A stretch of 64,000 nt of DNA from Lewinellaceae bacterium. GTDB lineage: Bacteria; Bacteroidota; Bacteroidia; Chitinophagales; Saprospiraceae. The stretch lies in contig JACJYN010000002.1 of assembly GCA_020636095.1 (NCBI GenBank), positions 372,001 through 436,000 on the forward strand. The letters run 5' to 3'. Both the position numbers and the translations under genes were made by a program. The notes beneath the pieces were generated by a model that saw only the letters and a program-made list of their open reading frames with translations, was not told the DNA's origin and did not search any database. Positions 28,826 to 38,730 of the stretch are shown one piece after another. The stretch's first letter is position 1. The number at the start of each line of letters is the position of its first letter.

Positions 28826-31800
28826 TCACCTCATCAGGATGACATCTCCATCAAACAAAATAACCGCTCCGTCCTCAAATTCTACCTCGGCAAAATAGGC
28901 AAACACGCCGGCGTTCATCCGCTCGCCGCGGAAGGTCCCATCCCAGCCCTGCCCAGGGTCGTTGGGCTGGAAGTCGTACAGCTCAAAAACCGTTTCCCCC
29001 CAACGGTTGAAGATAAGGAAGGATTGGATCGCCTTTACGCCTTTGCCGGATTGAATAAAGAACACATCATTCCGCCCGTCTTCATTGGGAGAAAAGACAT
29101 TCGGGATATAGACCGGCCGGTCCTTTTCCACGATAACCGACAAGCGGTCCGTATCTGTGCAGCCGCTGGTATCCTGAATGGTTACGCTGAAGCTGGAGGT
29201 GACCTGGGGGCTAACCCAAACGGAGTTGCTGTTGCCAAATCCGATACTATCCGGTTCCCAGCGGATGGTGTCGATGGGAATATTGGGATCGTAAACGGCC
29301 GTCAGGCGAACGCTGTCGCCCAGTTGAATGACATTCTCCCCATCGATGTTGGTCGTTAGTGTAACCACGACCTCCCGGGGCTGCTCCAGGTTGACAGACA
29401 GCTCCGAGATGCACCCGTTCTGATCCTGAACGACGATACTGTAATCAGCAGCGCCCAGGTTGGTGAACTGAGTCTGGTTCAGAAAAGGCCCGCCATCGAA
29501 AGAAATCTGGTAAGGCGGTTGGCCGCCCGATATATTGGACAGGCTGATCAAACCATCGTCGGCCGCAAAACAGCTGATCTCACTCACCACCGCTTCAAAA
29601 GTAGGTACTTCCAGATTCGCCGTTACAGCCACCTCATCGCTGGCCGTACACCCGGCGGCATTGCTGACGGTAAGAACATAGGCGCCCGGCTGGCCAACGT
29701 CAATAAACGGGTTGCCGGGATCGGGAATCAGGACACCGTCGGGGCCGGACCAGAGATAGGAAACGTCGGTGGTGGTATTGTTGCTACCCAGGGTTACCAT
29801 CCCCATATTGCAGGTTAGCTCCTGATCGGCGCCGGCATCGGCCACCGGAAGCCCTTCTACGACAACGCTAACCTGCACCTCATCGGCCGGGCAGGCGCCG
29901 CTGGTGGCCACGGCATAGACAAAAGTGTAGGCGCCCTCCGGCTGGTTATCTACGACAAAGGCACCACTACCCGGGTTGAATGCGCCTCCGATGGAAGGTA
30001 CGGCGCTCACCTCCCGCCATTGCCCGCCCGGCTGCTGTCCGATAATGAGGCCGGAAAGCAAAATGGTGCTATCTGTCTGAGCGCAGAGACGGGCGGCTTC
30101 TCCCGCCATCCCCGCCTGGTTGGGTTCCTGTACCTCTACCACCCAACTGCTGCTGCTTTGGTAGATGCAGTCCGGTAAATTACTATCGGTAATGGAAACG
30201 ATATCGAAGGTAGTGGTTTCACTGATGTCTACCTCCAGAGTAGATTCGCCGGCAGGCAGGCTTATGGCCGTTTCGTTGCCGCCATTCCGTGTATAGGTAA
30301 ACAGGAACGGCCCGCTGGCCGCGCTGTTGATCGAGACAGTAAGGACGGCTGCCGATCCATTGCAAATTGCATCCGGCCCGCTGATAGCAGCGCTGAGCGG
30401 CGGACAATCCTGAGCAATGCAACTCAGCTCCGCCGAACTGTTGCCGCAGGGGCCGGTCCCGATGGCGGTAACCCGGATTTGCACTGCTTCGCCCGGGGTA
30501 AGCCCGGTAAAGGTATAAGTAGTTCCATTAAGCGTCCCGTTTGGCCCCTGAAGGACTTCCACCTGGTAGTCGGCAGCTCCCGGCGCCGGCTCCCAGATAA
30601 AAGCCACAGAGGTGCTCGTAGACTGGCAGGTGATGGCCGGTGCAGCCAGAGGCGCCTCGACTAAAACCGGCTGCGTGGCCGGGCCGGAGGTACAGCCATT
30701 CTCGCTGACAACCAGGCTGAGCACCTTGGCGCCGGCATCGTTCCAGCTCACTTCGTGAGGCCCGGCGCCAACGCCGGGAACAGCAGCGCCCCCATCAAAA
30801 TCCCAGGAATAAGTTGCTCCCGGCGAAGCGGTACCGGAATAGGTAACCGTAGAGGGGCTTTGCTCACAAACCGGTGAGCTCGCCGTGAAAGAAGCGGTGG
30901 GCACTGCGTTCACAGTAAGGGTAGTGGAGGCTGTATACGCACAAACTCCCTCCATATATTGCACACTGATGATATAATCGCCTGGTTGCGGGACGGTTGC
31001 GGGGTCAAAGATATCACCCTGCACGCCGGCGCCGGACCATTGGAAGGCGCCGGCCCCATCGCCGCCGGTGGCGGTAGCGGAAAGCAGTACCGGCTCATCG
31101 CCTTCACAGAACGGGCCAATGGCGGGAATTTCCAGGAAGACATCCGGACAATCAAGGGCGATACAACTTTCTTCGGCCATGCTGGGCCCACATAGTGTAC
31201 CGGATTCGGCAATGACCTGTATCGTTACTTCCGTGCCAGGAGCCAAACCGGTGACCGTGTAGGTATTTCCACTGAGCATGCCTGCCGGGCCGGTAACATC
31301 CACCACCTGATAAGCGGTAGCGCCCGGCACGTCCGCCCAGCTAAAGGTAATGGACGTGTTGTCGGTATTGCAGGCAATCACCGGATTTTCCAGCGGACTA
31401 TCTACCTGTACTTCCCGAATTACAGGCTCAGAGGCACAGCCATTTTCAGATACGATCAACGTTACCGGATGCGTACCTCCGTTAGGCCAGTTCACGGCAT
31501 GGGGGCCTGCCCCCGTTCCGGGGGCCGCCGTTCCTCCGTCGAAGTCCCACATAAAGACAGCGCCGGCAGCCGCCGCCCCGGTATAGGTGATAGTACTCGT
31601 TTCTGTCTGGCAGATATTGGGGTCCACTGTGAAATCCGCTGAGGGCCGGGGGTGGATCACGATGTCCAGCGAGGCATTGTATACGCAGTTGCCTTCTGTG
31701 TAGGTAAAAGCGATGGTATTCGTACCGATATTGGCCGCCGCCGGGTCAAAAATGCCATTGGCCGGATCGATGATACCGGGCCCGGACCAGTTTTCTACCC

Positions 31801-34800
31801 CATCGCCGGCGCCGCCGGTAAGGCTGGCCTGAAGTGGAATCTCGACAAAGATATCTCCTTCACAGAAGGGCCCGGGCGGCGTGATATCGATCGTGACGTT
31901 GGGGCAGTCCTCGGCAGTGCATTCCAGCTCGGCGAAGCTACTGCCACAGGGGCCGTTACCGATCGCTTCCACCCGGATACGCACAACGTCGCCAGGGGTG
32001 AGGTTCTCCACCAGATAGCTATTGCCAGACTGTATGCCCGAAGGGCCGCTAAGAACAGAAACGGTATAGCCGGCGGCTCCGGGTACAGCCGCCCAGCTAA
32101 ATGAGATAGAAGAGGTAGTGGTATTGCAGTTCAGCACCGGCGCCGCCAGGGGCTCTTCTACCTCCACCATCTGGCTAAATGGCTCGGAAGCGCAGCCATT
32201 CTCCACTACCGTGAGGCTTACCATTGGAACGCCGCCATTAGCCCAATTCACTGAATGGGGCCCTACTCCTGTTCCGGGTACAGCCGTTCCTCCGGCGAAA
32301 TCCCAGTTATAGGTAGCGCCGGCGCCGGCATTACCCGTATATACTACGGTGCTGGATTCATCGACACAGATTGCCGCCGTAGCGGAAAAGGTAGCGGTCG
32401 GTTGTTCGTTGACAATAATATCTATGTTATTGTTGTAACTGCAGTTGCCTTCCTGGTAAGCCAATGAAAGGGTATGGGTTCCCGGGCCAGCTAAAACCGG
32501 GTCGAAAAGGCCGGCAACAGCGTCGGTTATGCCCGGGCCGGACCAGCTCTGGGCGCCCATTCCAGCGCCACCGTTTATGCTAGCTGTCAGGGTAATAGGT
32601 GTAGCGGAAGCATCCAGGCAGATGGGGGCCACGGTGTTGATATCAATCGTCACTGTGGGGCAGTCCTCGGCAATGCAGGAAGCGGTGGCTGCGCTATTCC
32701 CGCAAGGGCCATCGCCTACAGCCACCACTTCGATCTCCACCTGATCACCCGGGCTGAGCCCGGTGACGAGATAGGTATTCCCGGATTGCACTCCGGCAGG
32801 GCCGGAGATGAGGTTGACAGTGTAAGCGGTTGCTCCGGGCACGTCATTCCAGGAAAATTCTACAGAGGAAGTCGTAGGGTTACAGTTGACCACCGGCGGA
32901 GGCATCGGGCTGGAAACCACCTCAGTTTGGATGAACTGCTCACTACTACAGCCGTTCTCTTCGACGAGCAGCGTGACCGTCTTGTCGCCGGCAGTCGCCC
33001 AACTCACTGTATGAGGGCCGGCGCCGGCGCCGGGTATGGCTGTTCCGCCGTTGAAGCCCCAGGTAAAGGTAGCGTTGGTGGGATCGGCGCTTCCCGTGTA
33101 GGAAATCGTTATTGGCTGATTGATGCAGGTTGCGGCATCGCTCACCGTAAAATCGGCCGTAGGTGTTTCGTTGACCGCGACATCCAGAGTGGCGCTGCCT
33201 GTGCAGGGCCCTTCGTTGTAGGTATAATTGATGGTATGAAGGCCGGGGCCCGCTACCGTCGGGTCGAAAGTACCGACAGCGCCATCGGTAATACCGGGGC
33301 CGCTCCAGCTTCCCGTACCGCTGCCATTTCCGCCGGTTACGACAGCACTCAGGCTGAGGGGAGGGGTAGTGGCATTCAGGCAAAGGCTATTGGAGGAATT
33401 GATATTATTGATACTGATCTGGAAGTTGGGGCAGGCCAGGGCGGCACAGCTAATTTCGGTGCTGCTGTCGCCACAAGGGCCGTCGTTCAGAGCGGTGACC
33501 CGTATCGTTACCACTTCTTCCGGCATCAGCATATCCACCTGGTAGCTGTTGCCGTTTTGAGCGCCGGTATGGCCAGAAAGAACTTCCACCAAATAGCCAA
33601 TGGCCCCCGGCACATCCGCCCAGGTGAAGCTCACCGACGTAGTGCCTGCCGTTCCGCAACTGGCCAGCGGCGCGGAGAGAGGCGCCTGTATTTCCAGCGT
33701 ATCCGTGAATAACTCCGAAACACAACCTTGCTGGGTAACTGTAAGCCCAACCACCTTGATGCCGCCACTGTCCCAGATGACGAGTTGCGGCCCCTGCCCT
33801 GTATCGGGCGACGCCACCCCTCCGTCGAAGTCCCAGGTGTAAGTTGCCGTGGTGTCGGCGGTACCGGTATAGGTAAGGAGGGCTGTATCTGCCACGCAAA
33901 GGTAGTTGGTGTCTGGTACGAAGTTAGCGGTTGGCGCCGGAAGCACCACAATTTGCAGGGTATCCCGAAAGGTACAGTCACCTTCGGTGTAAGCCACGAT
34001 AATTTGATGTACACCAGTATCCGCCAGCACGGGGTCAAATACCCCCAGTAAAGGATCGGCGATGCCGGGGCCGCTCCACAGGGTATCGCCAACTGCCATT
34101 GCGCCGGTAATGGTAACGGAGAGTGTATCCGGCTCGCTGGCGCTATCCAGGCAGATAGGCGGAACGGGGGCGATCTCCACGCCTACGGGAAGGCAATCCT
34201 GAGAAAAACAGGATAAAGTTGTCGCCGGATTCGGGCAGCCATTGGGGCTGGTAGCTTGCACTGTGACCGTCACTTCTTCGGCGGGGTTCAGATTGGCCAC
34301 CGTAAAAGTATTACCCGTCTGGACACCAGTTTGGTTGGCCGCGACTGTAACATTATAACCCGTGGCGCCCGGCACATCATTCCAGATAAACTCCACCGAA
34401 TTGGGCGTTATGGCTCCACACTGAACAACGGGGGCGGCGAGAGCCGGCTCTACCCCGACGGCCACCTGCGCTGTAGCGCGGCAGCCGTTGCCATCGGTAA
34501 CGGTCACCTCATAAACACCGGAAGTTGTCGGGCTTACCATAATGCTCTGCCCCACGAGGGTGTTGCTCCATTCGTAATTTACGCCTCCCGTGGCGGTGAG
34601 GGTCGTCGTACCTCCCGGGCAAACCGTTTCGGGGTCGGCCGCAGCCGTAACCACCGGTGGCGGATTAACATTGAGAAAAGTAGTCGCCATATCCTGGCAG
34701 CCAAACTGGTTGGTAACCGTCACAGAGAGCTCCTCAACAGGAAGAGAACTCGGGGTGATGGGAATAACCGGGCCGCTCAGGTTGTTGCTCCATTCAAATT

Positions 34801-36643
34801 GCACCCCGCCCGAGGCAGTGACGGTGATGGGTTGCCCCAGGCAAGCCTCTGTCGGTGACTGGATATCCGCCTCCGGCAATGGGTTGACGGTTACGTCTAC
34901 GGTTTCAGTAATCAAACATCCATTCGCTGTTTGTATGTTGACGGTAAAGGGTAGGATTTGGGACGACGATACGGCCGGGGCCATCACCTGAATACTGGCT
35001 CCCTGCCCGTAAGGGCCCCAATCGTAAGAGACGCCTCCGCTGGCCGACAGGTTGATCATATCTCCGGAGCAGACAGCCGGAGGGGTGGCCTGCGCATTGG
35101 TATTGGTTTGAATATAACTAATGGTTACCTGGGCCGGATCGGAAGGACAACCATCGACGGTTACGACGAGGGTGTACGTTCCGGGCTGGGCGACAGCAGG
35201 GTTCTGTTGGTTGGAAGAAAAGTTGGGCCCCGACCACTGGTAGGTGATGTCCGCTCCGAAGCCGATTACGTCGCCAAAAAGCTGTAGGGGCTCTCCCGGG
35301 CAAACGTTATTGGCGGTAGGCAGGGCTACTGGTGGTGGGCCCGGAGTGATAGTAAAGTTGTCGCTGCCTCCGCAACCACTAAAGGGGTCGATAAAGGTAT
35401 AAGAATAGTTTCCAACGCAAAGATCACTGATCGTTAGTGGCCCAAAAACACCCAATTGTTCCTCAACGATATTGCCGGTTGGCCCAAAAATGGTGACATT
35501 CCAGGGGCCGCCCAGGGCCTCCACAGTGGCCTGTCCGGTACAAACATTATCACAAGCGGAAGGAATGATGACCTCGGGAAGGAAGGTGGCCTGATCGCAG
35601 CATACCGCAGAAGCGAGGAAGTTGGTCGCAGCGTCACTGTTGCACCCAAAAGAAGTCCAGGAACCGGTCTCTCCATCCGCAAAGGTAGTGATCTGGAGGC
35701 TGAGGTCGGCCCCGTTTAGGTAAGAACAATCAACGCGGTCATCCTGAACCGTAATATCCCAACAAAAAGTAATGGGAAACCCACCCACGTCCTGGCAGGG
35801 ATCCCCCCAGTTGTTACCGGGGTTGCCGTCCAGCGGGCCGCCATTACTGGAATCAAAGGCGAAGCCCGGGCCGGCGGTAATACCGGTATTGATCCCGGTC
35901 CAGGAGTCATACCAGGCCCAATAACCAGCGGGGTCACAGGAAGGTGGAGGAAAAGGGTTGAGGGAGTTAATGTCCCAGCCACCACCAAACTGAACCTGTA
36001 CGGAATGCAGCCAGTTGTTGGTCTGAGTCACATCCCAGGCAGCAACCGTAAAGCAGAAACTAACGGTCTGCCCGGTGCTGTAAGTGCCATTGGCGGGAGG
36101 CGGGCTAGACACCAAAACGCTCTGATTCAGGCAGGGAGAGCATTCTCTGGCCGCTTGCAGGGTAATGGTAAAATTGCCCTGGTCATCGGGGTCTGCCCCG
36201 GAAACCAGCAGATAATAGGTGTTGCCTGCGCCCGTGGGAATGGTGAGGGTATTGGAACCCCGGCTACAGGCCAGGCCGGTGGCGAAGGTACAGTTGGCCC
36301 CCTGATATACCGCATAATTCACTGTACTCAAGTCATTGGAGGTTACCGTAATATTGGTGATATTACTGGTGGCGGTAAAGGTGAACCAAACTTCAGCGGC
36401 AGGTGCGTTCATGCCGCCCCCATTGGCCGGCCCACAGTTCAGCGCCGGATAAGGGGTAGTGGGTGTTGCGCCGTTATTATTATAGATATAGGTACTGGTT
36501 GCCGGATTGGCTGCCGGGCAGGAAGAGGGGCTACCCAAAGGAAGGTTGATCGCTCCGGCGCATTCATCATTCGGTGGTTGCGCCCACAAAAACGTTCCTA
36601 CGGTGGATAGAATAAGCAAAAAGGTAAAGATCGCTTTCATCAT
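28826..36643 (-). CDS. second giant modular T9SS type B surface protein (FN3/PKD repeats)
   Basis: A 2605-residue protein with a signal peptide (MMKAIFTFLLILSTVGTFLWA-Q). After an N-terminal NDECAGAINLPLG module and cysteine-rich blocks come several Ig-like units, then a three-part repeat used about five times: an FN3-like unit (VEFIWNDVPGATGYNV), a WSGPGI-D-FDP-G-H unit and a PKD-like unit (TWGFNGG ... VSWATAGDKTV). Near the end are an ADAGADQELTCN module like those of its neighbour, a SprB-type repeat (DDGLISLSNISGGQPPYQIS) and a type B sorting tail (YIPNVFSPNEDGRNDVFF ... IFNRWGETVFE). Surface adhesin or motility cargo is likely. It lies upstream of the other giant gene on the same strand, 276 bases away. 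Confidence 0.92.
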   Translation of the reverse strand: MMKAIFTFLLILSTVGTFLWAQPPNDECAGAINLPLGSPSSCPAANPATSTYIYNNNGATPTTPYPALNCGPANGGGMNAPAAEVWFTFTATSNITNITVTSNDLSTVNYAVYQGANCTFATGLACSRGSNTLTIPTGAGNTYYLLVSGADPDDQGNFTITLQAARECSPCLNQSVLVSSPPPANGTYSTGQTVSFCFTVAAWDVTQTNNWLHSVQVQFGGGWDINSLNPFPPPSCDPAGYWAWYDSWTGINTGITAGPGFAFDSSNGGPLDGNPGNNWGDPCQDVGGFPITFCWDITVQDDRVDCSYLNGADLSLQITTFADGETGSWTSFGCNSDAATNFLASAVCCDQATFLPEVIIPSACDNVCTGQATVEALGGPWNVTIFGPTGNIVEEQLGVFGPLTISDLCVGNYSYTFIDPFSGCGGSDNFTITPGPPPVALPTANNVCPGEPLQLFGDVIGFGADITYQWSGPNFSSNQQNPAVAQPGTYTLVVTVDGCPSDPAQVTISYIQTNTNAQATPPAVCSGDMINLSASGGVSYDWGPYGQGASIQVMAPAVSSSQILPFTVNIQTANGCLITETVDVTVNPLPEADIQSPTEACLGQPITVTASGGVQFEWSNNLSGPVIPITPSSLPVEELSVTVTNQFGCQDMATTFLNVNPPPVVTAAADPETVCPGGTTTLTATGGVNYEWSNTLVGQSIMVSPTTSGVYEVTVTDGNGCRATAQVAVGVEPALAAPVVQCGAITPNSVEFIWNDVPGATGYNVTVAANQTGVQTGNTFTVANLNPAEEVTVTVQATSPNGCPNPATTLSCFSQDCLPVGVEIAPVPPICLDSASEPDTLSVTITGAMAVGDTLWSGPGIADPLLGVFDPVLADTGVHQIIVAYTEGDCTFRDTLQIVVLPAPTANFVPDTNYLCVADTALLTYTGTADTTATYTWDFDGGVASPDTGQGPQLVIWDSGGIKVVGLTVTQQGCVSELFTDTLEIQAPLSAPLASCGTAGTTSVSFTWADVPGAIGYLVEVLSGHTGAQNGNSYQVDMLMPEEVVTIRVTALNDGPCGDSSTEISCAALACPNFQISINNINSSNSLCLNATTPPLSLSAVVTGGNGSGTGSWSGPGITDGAVGTFDPTVAGPGLHTINYTYNEGPCTGSATLDVAVNETPTADFTVSDAATCINQPITISYTGSADPTNATFTWGFNGGTAIPGAGAGPHTVSWATAGDKTVTLLVEENGCSSEQFIQTEVVSSPMPPPVVNCNPTTSSVEFSWNDVPGATAYTVNLISGPAGVQSGNTYLVTGLSPGDQVEIEVVAVGDGPCGNSAATASCIAEDCPTVTIDINTVAPICLDASATPITLTASINGGAGMGAQSWSGPGITDAVAGLFDPVLAGPGTHTLSLAYQEGNCSYNNNIDIIVNEQPTATFSATAAICVDESSTVVYTGNAGAGATYNWDFAGGTAVPGTGVGPHSVNWANGGVPMVSLTVVENGCASEPFSQMVEVEEPLAAPVLNCNTTTSSISFSWAAVPGAAGYTVSVLSGPSGIQSGNSYLVENLTPGDVVRIRVEAIGNGPCGSSFAELECTAEDCPNVTIDITPPGPFCEGDIFVEIPLQASLTGGAGDGVENWSGPGIIDPANGIFDPAAANIGTNTIAFTYTEGNCVYNASLDIVIHPRPSADFTVDPNICQTETSTITYTGAAAAGAVFMWDFDGGTAAPGTGAGPHAVNWPNGGTHPVTLIVSENGCASEPVIREVQVDSPLENPVIACNTDNTSITFSWADVPGATAYQVVDVTGPAGMLSGNTYTVTGLAPGTEVTIQVIAESGTLCGPSMAEESCIALDCPDVFLEIPAIGPFCEGDEPVLLSATATGGDGAGAFQWSGAGVQGDIFDPATVPQPGDYIISVQYMEGVCAYTASTTLTVNAVPTASFTASSPVCEQSPSTVTYSGTASPGATYSWDFDGGAAVPGVGAGPHEVSWNDAGAKVLSLVVSENGCTSGPATQPVLVEAPLAAPAITCQSTSTSVAFIWEPAPGAADYQVEVLQGPNGTLNGTTYTFTGLTPGEAVQIRVTAIGTGPCGNSSAELSCIAQDCPPLSAAISGPDAICNGSAAVLTVSINSAASGPFLFTYTRNGGNETAISLPAGESTLEVDISETTTFDIVSITDSNLPDCIYQSSSSWVVEVQEPNQAGMAGEAARLCAQTDSTILLSGLIIGQQPGGQWREVSAVPSIGGAFNPGSGAFVVDNQPEGAYTFVYAVATSGACPADEVQVSVVVEGLPVADAGADQELTCNMGMVTLGSNNTTTDVSYLWSGPDGVLIPDPGNPFIDVGQPGAYVLTVSNAAGCTASDEVAVTANLEVPTFEAVVSEISCFAADDGLISLSNISGGQPPYQISFDGGPFLNQTQFTNLGAADYSIVVQDQNGCISELSVNLEQPREVVVTLTTNIDGENVIQLGDSVRLTAVYDPNIPIDTIRWEPDSIGFGNSNSVWVSPQVTSSFSVTIQDTSGCTDTDRLSVIVEKDRPVYIPNVFSPNEDGRNDVFFIQSGKGVKAIQSFLIFNRWGETVFELYDFQPNDPGQGWDGTFRGERMNAGVFAYFAEVEFEDGAVILFDGDVILMR

Positions 36644-37135
36644 TTGCCGAAATTGGAGTTAACGGATTATCTGTTCAGCTCTGATCCAGCGCATAGTATT
36701 ACTGAGGGCCTGGTTTGAGGACCTTTTAATTGAGAAATAATATCACATTAGTTTGAAATGATAAAAGGGCTGGCTGTTTGGGGCTAATGGTTTTTCCTTC
36801 CCTCTAATGATGCGCCATCAGCTCGGAAAACACGAGACACAACACGTATTAAACAAATATATATGTCTCTATTGCGAGGGCAAGATACAATTTTTTACCT
36901 TTTATCCGGGGGTATACCTGCACAGGAAGTTTTTGCAGAGGCAATTTGTAATATAGATGACATGGGGCATTGAATATTCCGCTATTTAAAGAACGCGTTT
37001 AAAATTAATCCTTTCGCTAATAGGAACGCCTTTCTTTGCCGGGCTTCAGCTATTTTTCGAAACGTACCTTCCAGGTATGCGCCTCAAAATCAGCTTTGCG
37101 CTGCTTTGAAATCCATCTCCTATTAGCTGAAAAGC
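36644..37135. other. gene-free upstream region of the giant gene pair
   Basis: About 490 bases without a gene. The sequence is A+T-rich near 36720-36930 and probably holds the promoter for the leftward giant gene, but I found no convincing TTTG/TAnnTTTG pair on the - strand. The MITE copy B starts at its right edge. Confidence 0.4.
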
Positions 37136-37287
37136 GTAACTATTCAGCATCGTGGTGATTTGACCCCTCAAGCAAAATTTTGTAAGCCGCCCTTCCCCTT
37201 CCAAGGGGAATGAGAAGGGGTTCCAGCGGGAAAAAGTCTACAAAATTTTGCGTCAGGCGTATTTCAGACCCCATGCTGAATAGTAAC
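37136..37287. mobile_element. 152-bp MITE, copy B, with 8-bp target duplication
   Basis: The ends are GTAACTATTCAGCAT (37136-37150) and ATGCTGAATAGTAAC (37273-37287). The 8-base direct repeat TGAAAAGC flanks it at 37128-37135 and 37288-37295. The element is the exact reverse complement of copy A at 11598-11749. Different target repeats at the two sites show independent insertions of the same sequence, and full identity indicates recent movement. Confidence 0.88.
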
Positions 37288-37300
37288 TGAAAAGCTAAAT

Positions 37301-37576
37301 TTAGACACGTTTTGAAACCAGGCTTTGCTGGATAGCCTCCAGTTCTTCCTTCAACCAATCATCCAGCCCTTTGTACCAGTCCAGATGGGGTGAGAACTGA
37401 TTGCAGCCCCCTTTATGGGGAATACATTGGGTGTGCTTCCACTGTTTGTTACAGGAGGGGCAGCGGCCGGCCGTTGCAAAGGTGTTCCAGATATAACCGC
37501 AGGTGCAGGACCAGTAAGCGCCGCCGTCAGGCTCCCAGGCGCATTTCGGGCATTCTATTTTGAGGTCGTTGGCCAT
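37301..37576 (-). CDS. small zinc-ribbon protein
   Basis: A 91-residue protein. Four cysteine pairs or singles are spaced as in tandem zinc ribbons: CPKC (residues 9-12), CTCG (24-27), CPSC (39-42), then a final C-x(8)-C around QCIPHKGGC. Between them is WNTFATAGRCPSC. The C-terminal third is an amphipathic helix (WLKEELEAIQQSL). Such proteins probably bind Zn2+ as structural or nucleic-acid-binding domains; no function is known. It starts 67 bases downstream of ybaK on the same strand and may be cotranscribed. The stop is 13 bases from the MITE. Confidence 0.75.
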   Translation of the reverse strand: MANDLKIECPKCAWEPDGGAYWSCTCGYIWNTFATAGRCPSCNKQWKHTQCIPHKGGCNQFSPHLDWYKGLDDWLKEELEAIQQSLVSKRV

Positions 37577-37642
37577 GGATTTAGTGTGATTTGGGGGTTA
37601 GTGTATCAGTGAGCAGTGTGTCGGTGTGTCGGTGTATCCGTT

Positions 37643-38116
37643 TTAGCTCGCAATCTCTGCCACTTCAGCGGCGGCGGCCTGTTTCAGTGCTTGCGGAGAC
37701 AAACCGGCCAGTAAGCCACGCTGGCCAGCGTTGACGTAGATGACGTCATAGGCCAGGGCGGAGGTATCGAGATAAACCGGATAATCTTTTTTCATGCCAA
37801 TGGGTGAGCAACCGCCGCGAATATAACCGGTAACCTCCTGAATATCTTTCACAGGTATCAGGGCTATCTTTTTATTGCCGCTGGCTTTGGCCAGGGCTTT
37901 GAAGTCGAGCGTTTTATCTCCGGGCACTACAGCCACGGCAATCCCATACTTATCGCCTTTGGCGACCAGCGTCTTGAAAATCCGTTCCAGTTGCAGGCCG
38001 TTGTCGCTGGCGATGTGTTCCACGCTGAGGTCATCGGCATCGTACTGGTAGGCAACCGTTTCGTAGGGTATCTTCCGGGCGTCCAGCAGGCGCAGGGCAT
38101 TGGTCTTCTTACTCAT
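37643..38116 (-). CDS. ybaK: Cys-tRNA(Pro)/Cys-tRNA(Cys) deacylase YbaK
   Basis: A 157-residue protein of normal length for YbaK/EbsC. It hydrolyses Cys-tRNA(Pro) formed by prolyl-tRNA synthetase, in the cytosol. Visible family features are the N-terminal TNALRLLDARKIPYE, the catalytic-lysine strand FKTLVAKGD, the VPGDKTLDFKALAKASG block and GYIRGGCSPIGMKK. The start codon overlaps the stop of an upstream MOSC remnant (ATGAGTAA), showing an ancestral operon. Confidence 0.93.
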   Translation of the reverse strand: MSKKTNALRLLDARKIPYETVAYQYDADDLSVEHIASDNGLQLERIFKTLVAKGDKYGIAVAVVPGDKTLDFKALAKASGNKKIALIPVKDIQEVTGYIRGGCSPIGMKKDYPVYLDTSALAYDVIYVNAGQRGLLAGLSPQALKQAAAAEVAEIAS

Positions 38117-38243
38117 TTTCGGATTCGGTTATGTGAAGAGCAACCGCATTTCCCACCGAAATGGTTCCCCCCTTAAGTACCCGGGCGGTAATGCCGCCGG
38201 GGCCGAAATTCGCCTCCATTCGGGAACAGGGGTGACACTCACT
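38109..38243 (-). pseudogene. MOSC domain protein remnant (C-terminal part)
   Basis: Reading leftward from 38243, the frame encodes ECHPCSRMEANFGPGG, then ITARVLKGGTISVGNAV and a short tail ending in TAA at 38109-38111. This is the C-terminal end of a MOSC protein (molybdenum cofactor sulfurase-like or YiiM-like), where the motif normally reads C-x-PC-x-RME...GPGGYNAMRGHGGITAR. About seven residues are missing between GPGG and ITAR. An in-frame stop lies just upstream at 38250-38252 and the rest of the gene is gone, replaced by the end of the next gene. The TAA overlaps the ybaK ATG. Confidence 0.72.
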
Positions 38244-38730
38244 TGTAGGTTAGTGTATCATCCAGGAAACCTTTCAGCTGATGCATCTCATCTCTGCCGA
38301 GGCGCTCGCCGGTTTTGGCGGACAGGTAGAGAAAAATGGCCAGGCCCGCGCCGACGGGCAGCACCCAGAGCACCGGCGCCGGAATGCCGAGGCTCACCTG
38401 GGAAAACCCGGTAATGGCCACGAACAGGCAGATGACACCGATAACCGAATACATGAACATGAACATCAGCCAGACCGAAGGCTGGGGCCCGAACAGGCCG
38501 CGGATGAGGGCGCCCTGCCCGCTCTCGTGCGCCTCCACCTCCAGGGCCAGTTGAGGCGACCAGAAGTGCTGCTTTTCATAGGGGATTTTAAGCGTCACGT
38601 GGTGGTCGGCCACAAAGCCGATAATCGGGCTACCAGGCTCCTTGAGGGCAGTACGAAGGCGCGCCAGCGTTTCCTCTGCACTGAGTGGAATCTCCTGCTG
38701 AAAACGGGGGCGTATTTCTATGGCTGTCAT
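38239..38730 (-). CDS. hypothetical membrane protein
   Basis: A 163-residue protein not recognised as a named family. The N-terminal ~85 residues look like a soluble alpha/beta domain (IEIRPRFQQEIPLSAEETLARL ... HHVTLKIPYEKQHFWSPQLALEV). Two transmembrane helices follow (about 88-112 and 118-138), then a basic/acidic C-terminal helix (GERLGRDEMHQLKGFL). Its 3' end overlaps a truncated MOSC frame by a few bases, so it may have lost its original 3' context. Function unknown. Confidence 0.7.
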   Translation of the reverse strand: MTAIEIRPRFQQEIPLSAEETLARLRTALKEPGSPIIGFVADHHVTLKIPYEKQHFWSPQLALEVEAHESGQGALIRGLFGPQPSVWLMFMFMYSVIGVICLFVAITGFSQVSLGIPAPVLWVLPVGAGLAIFLYLSAKTGERLGRDEMHQLKGFLDDTLTYK

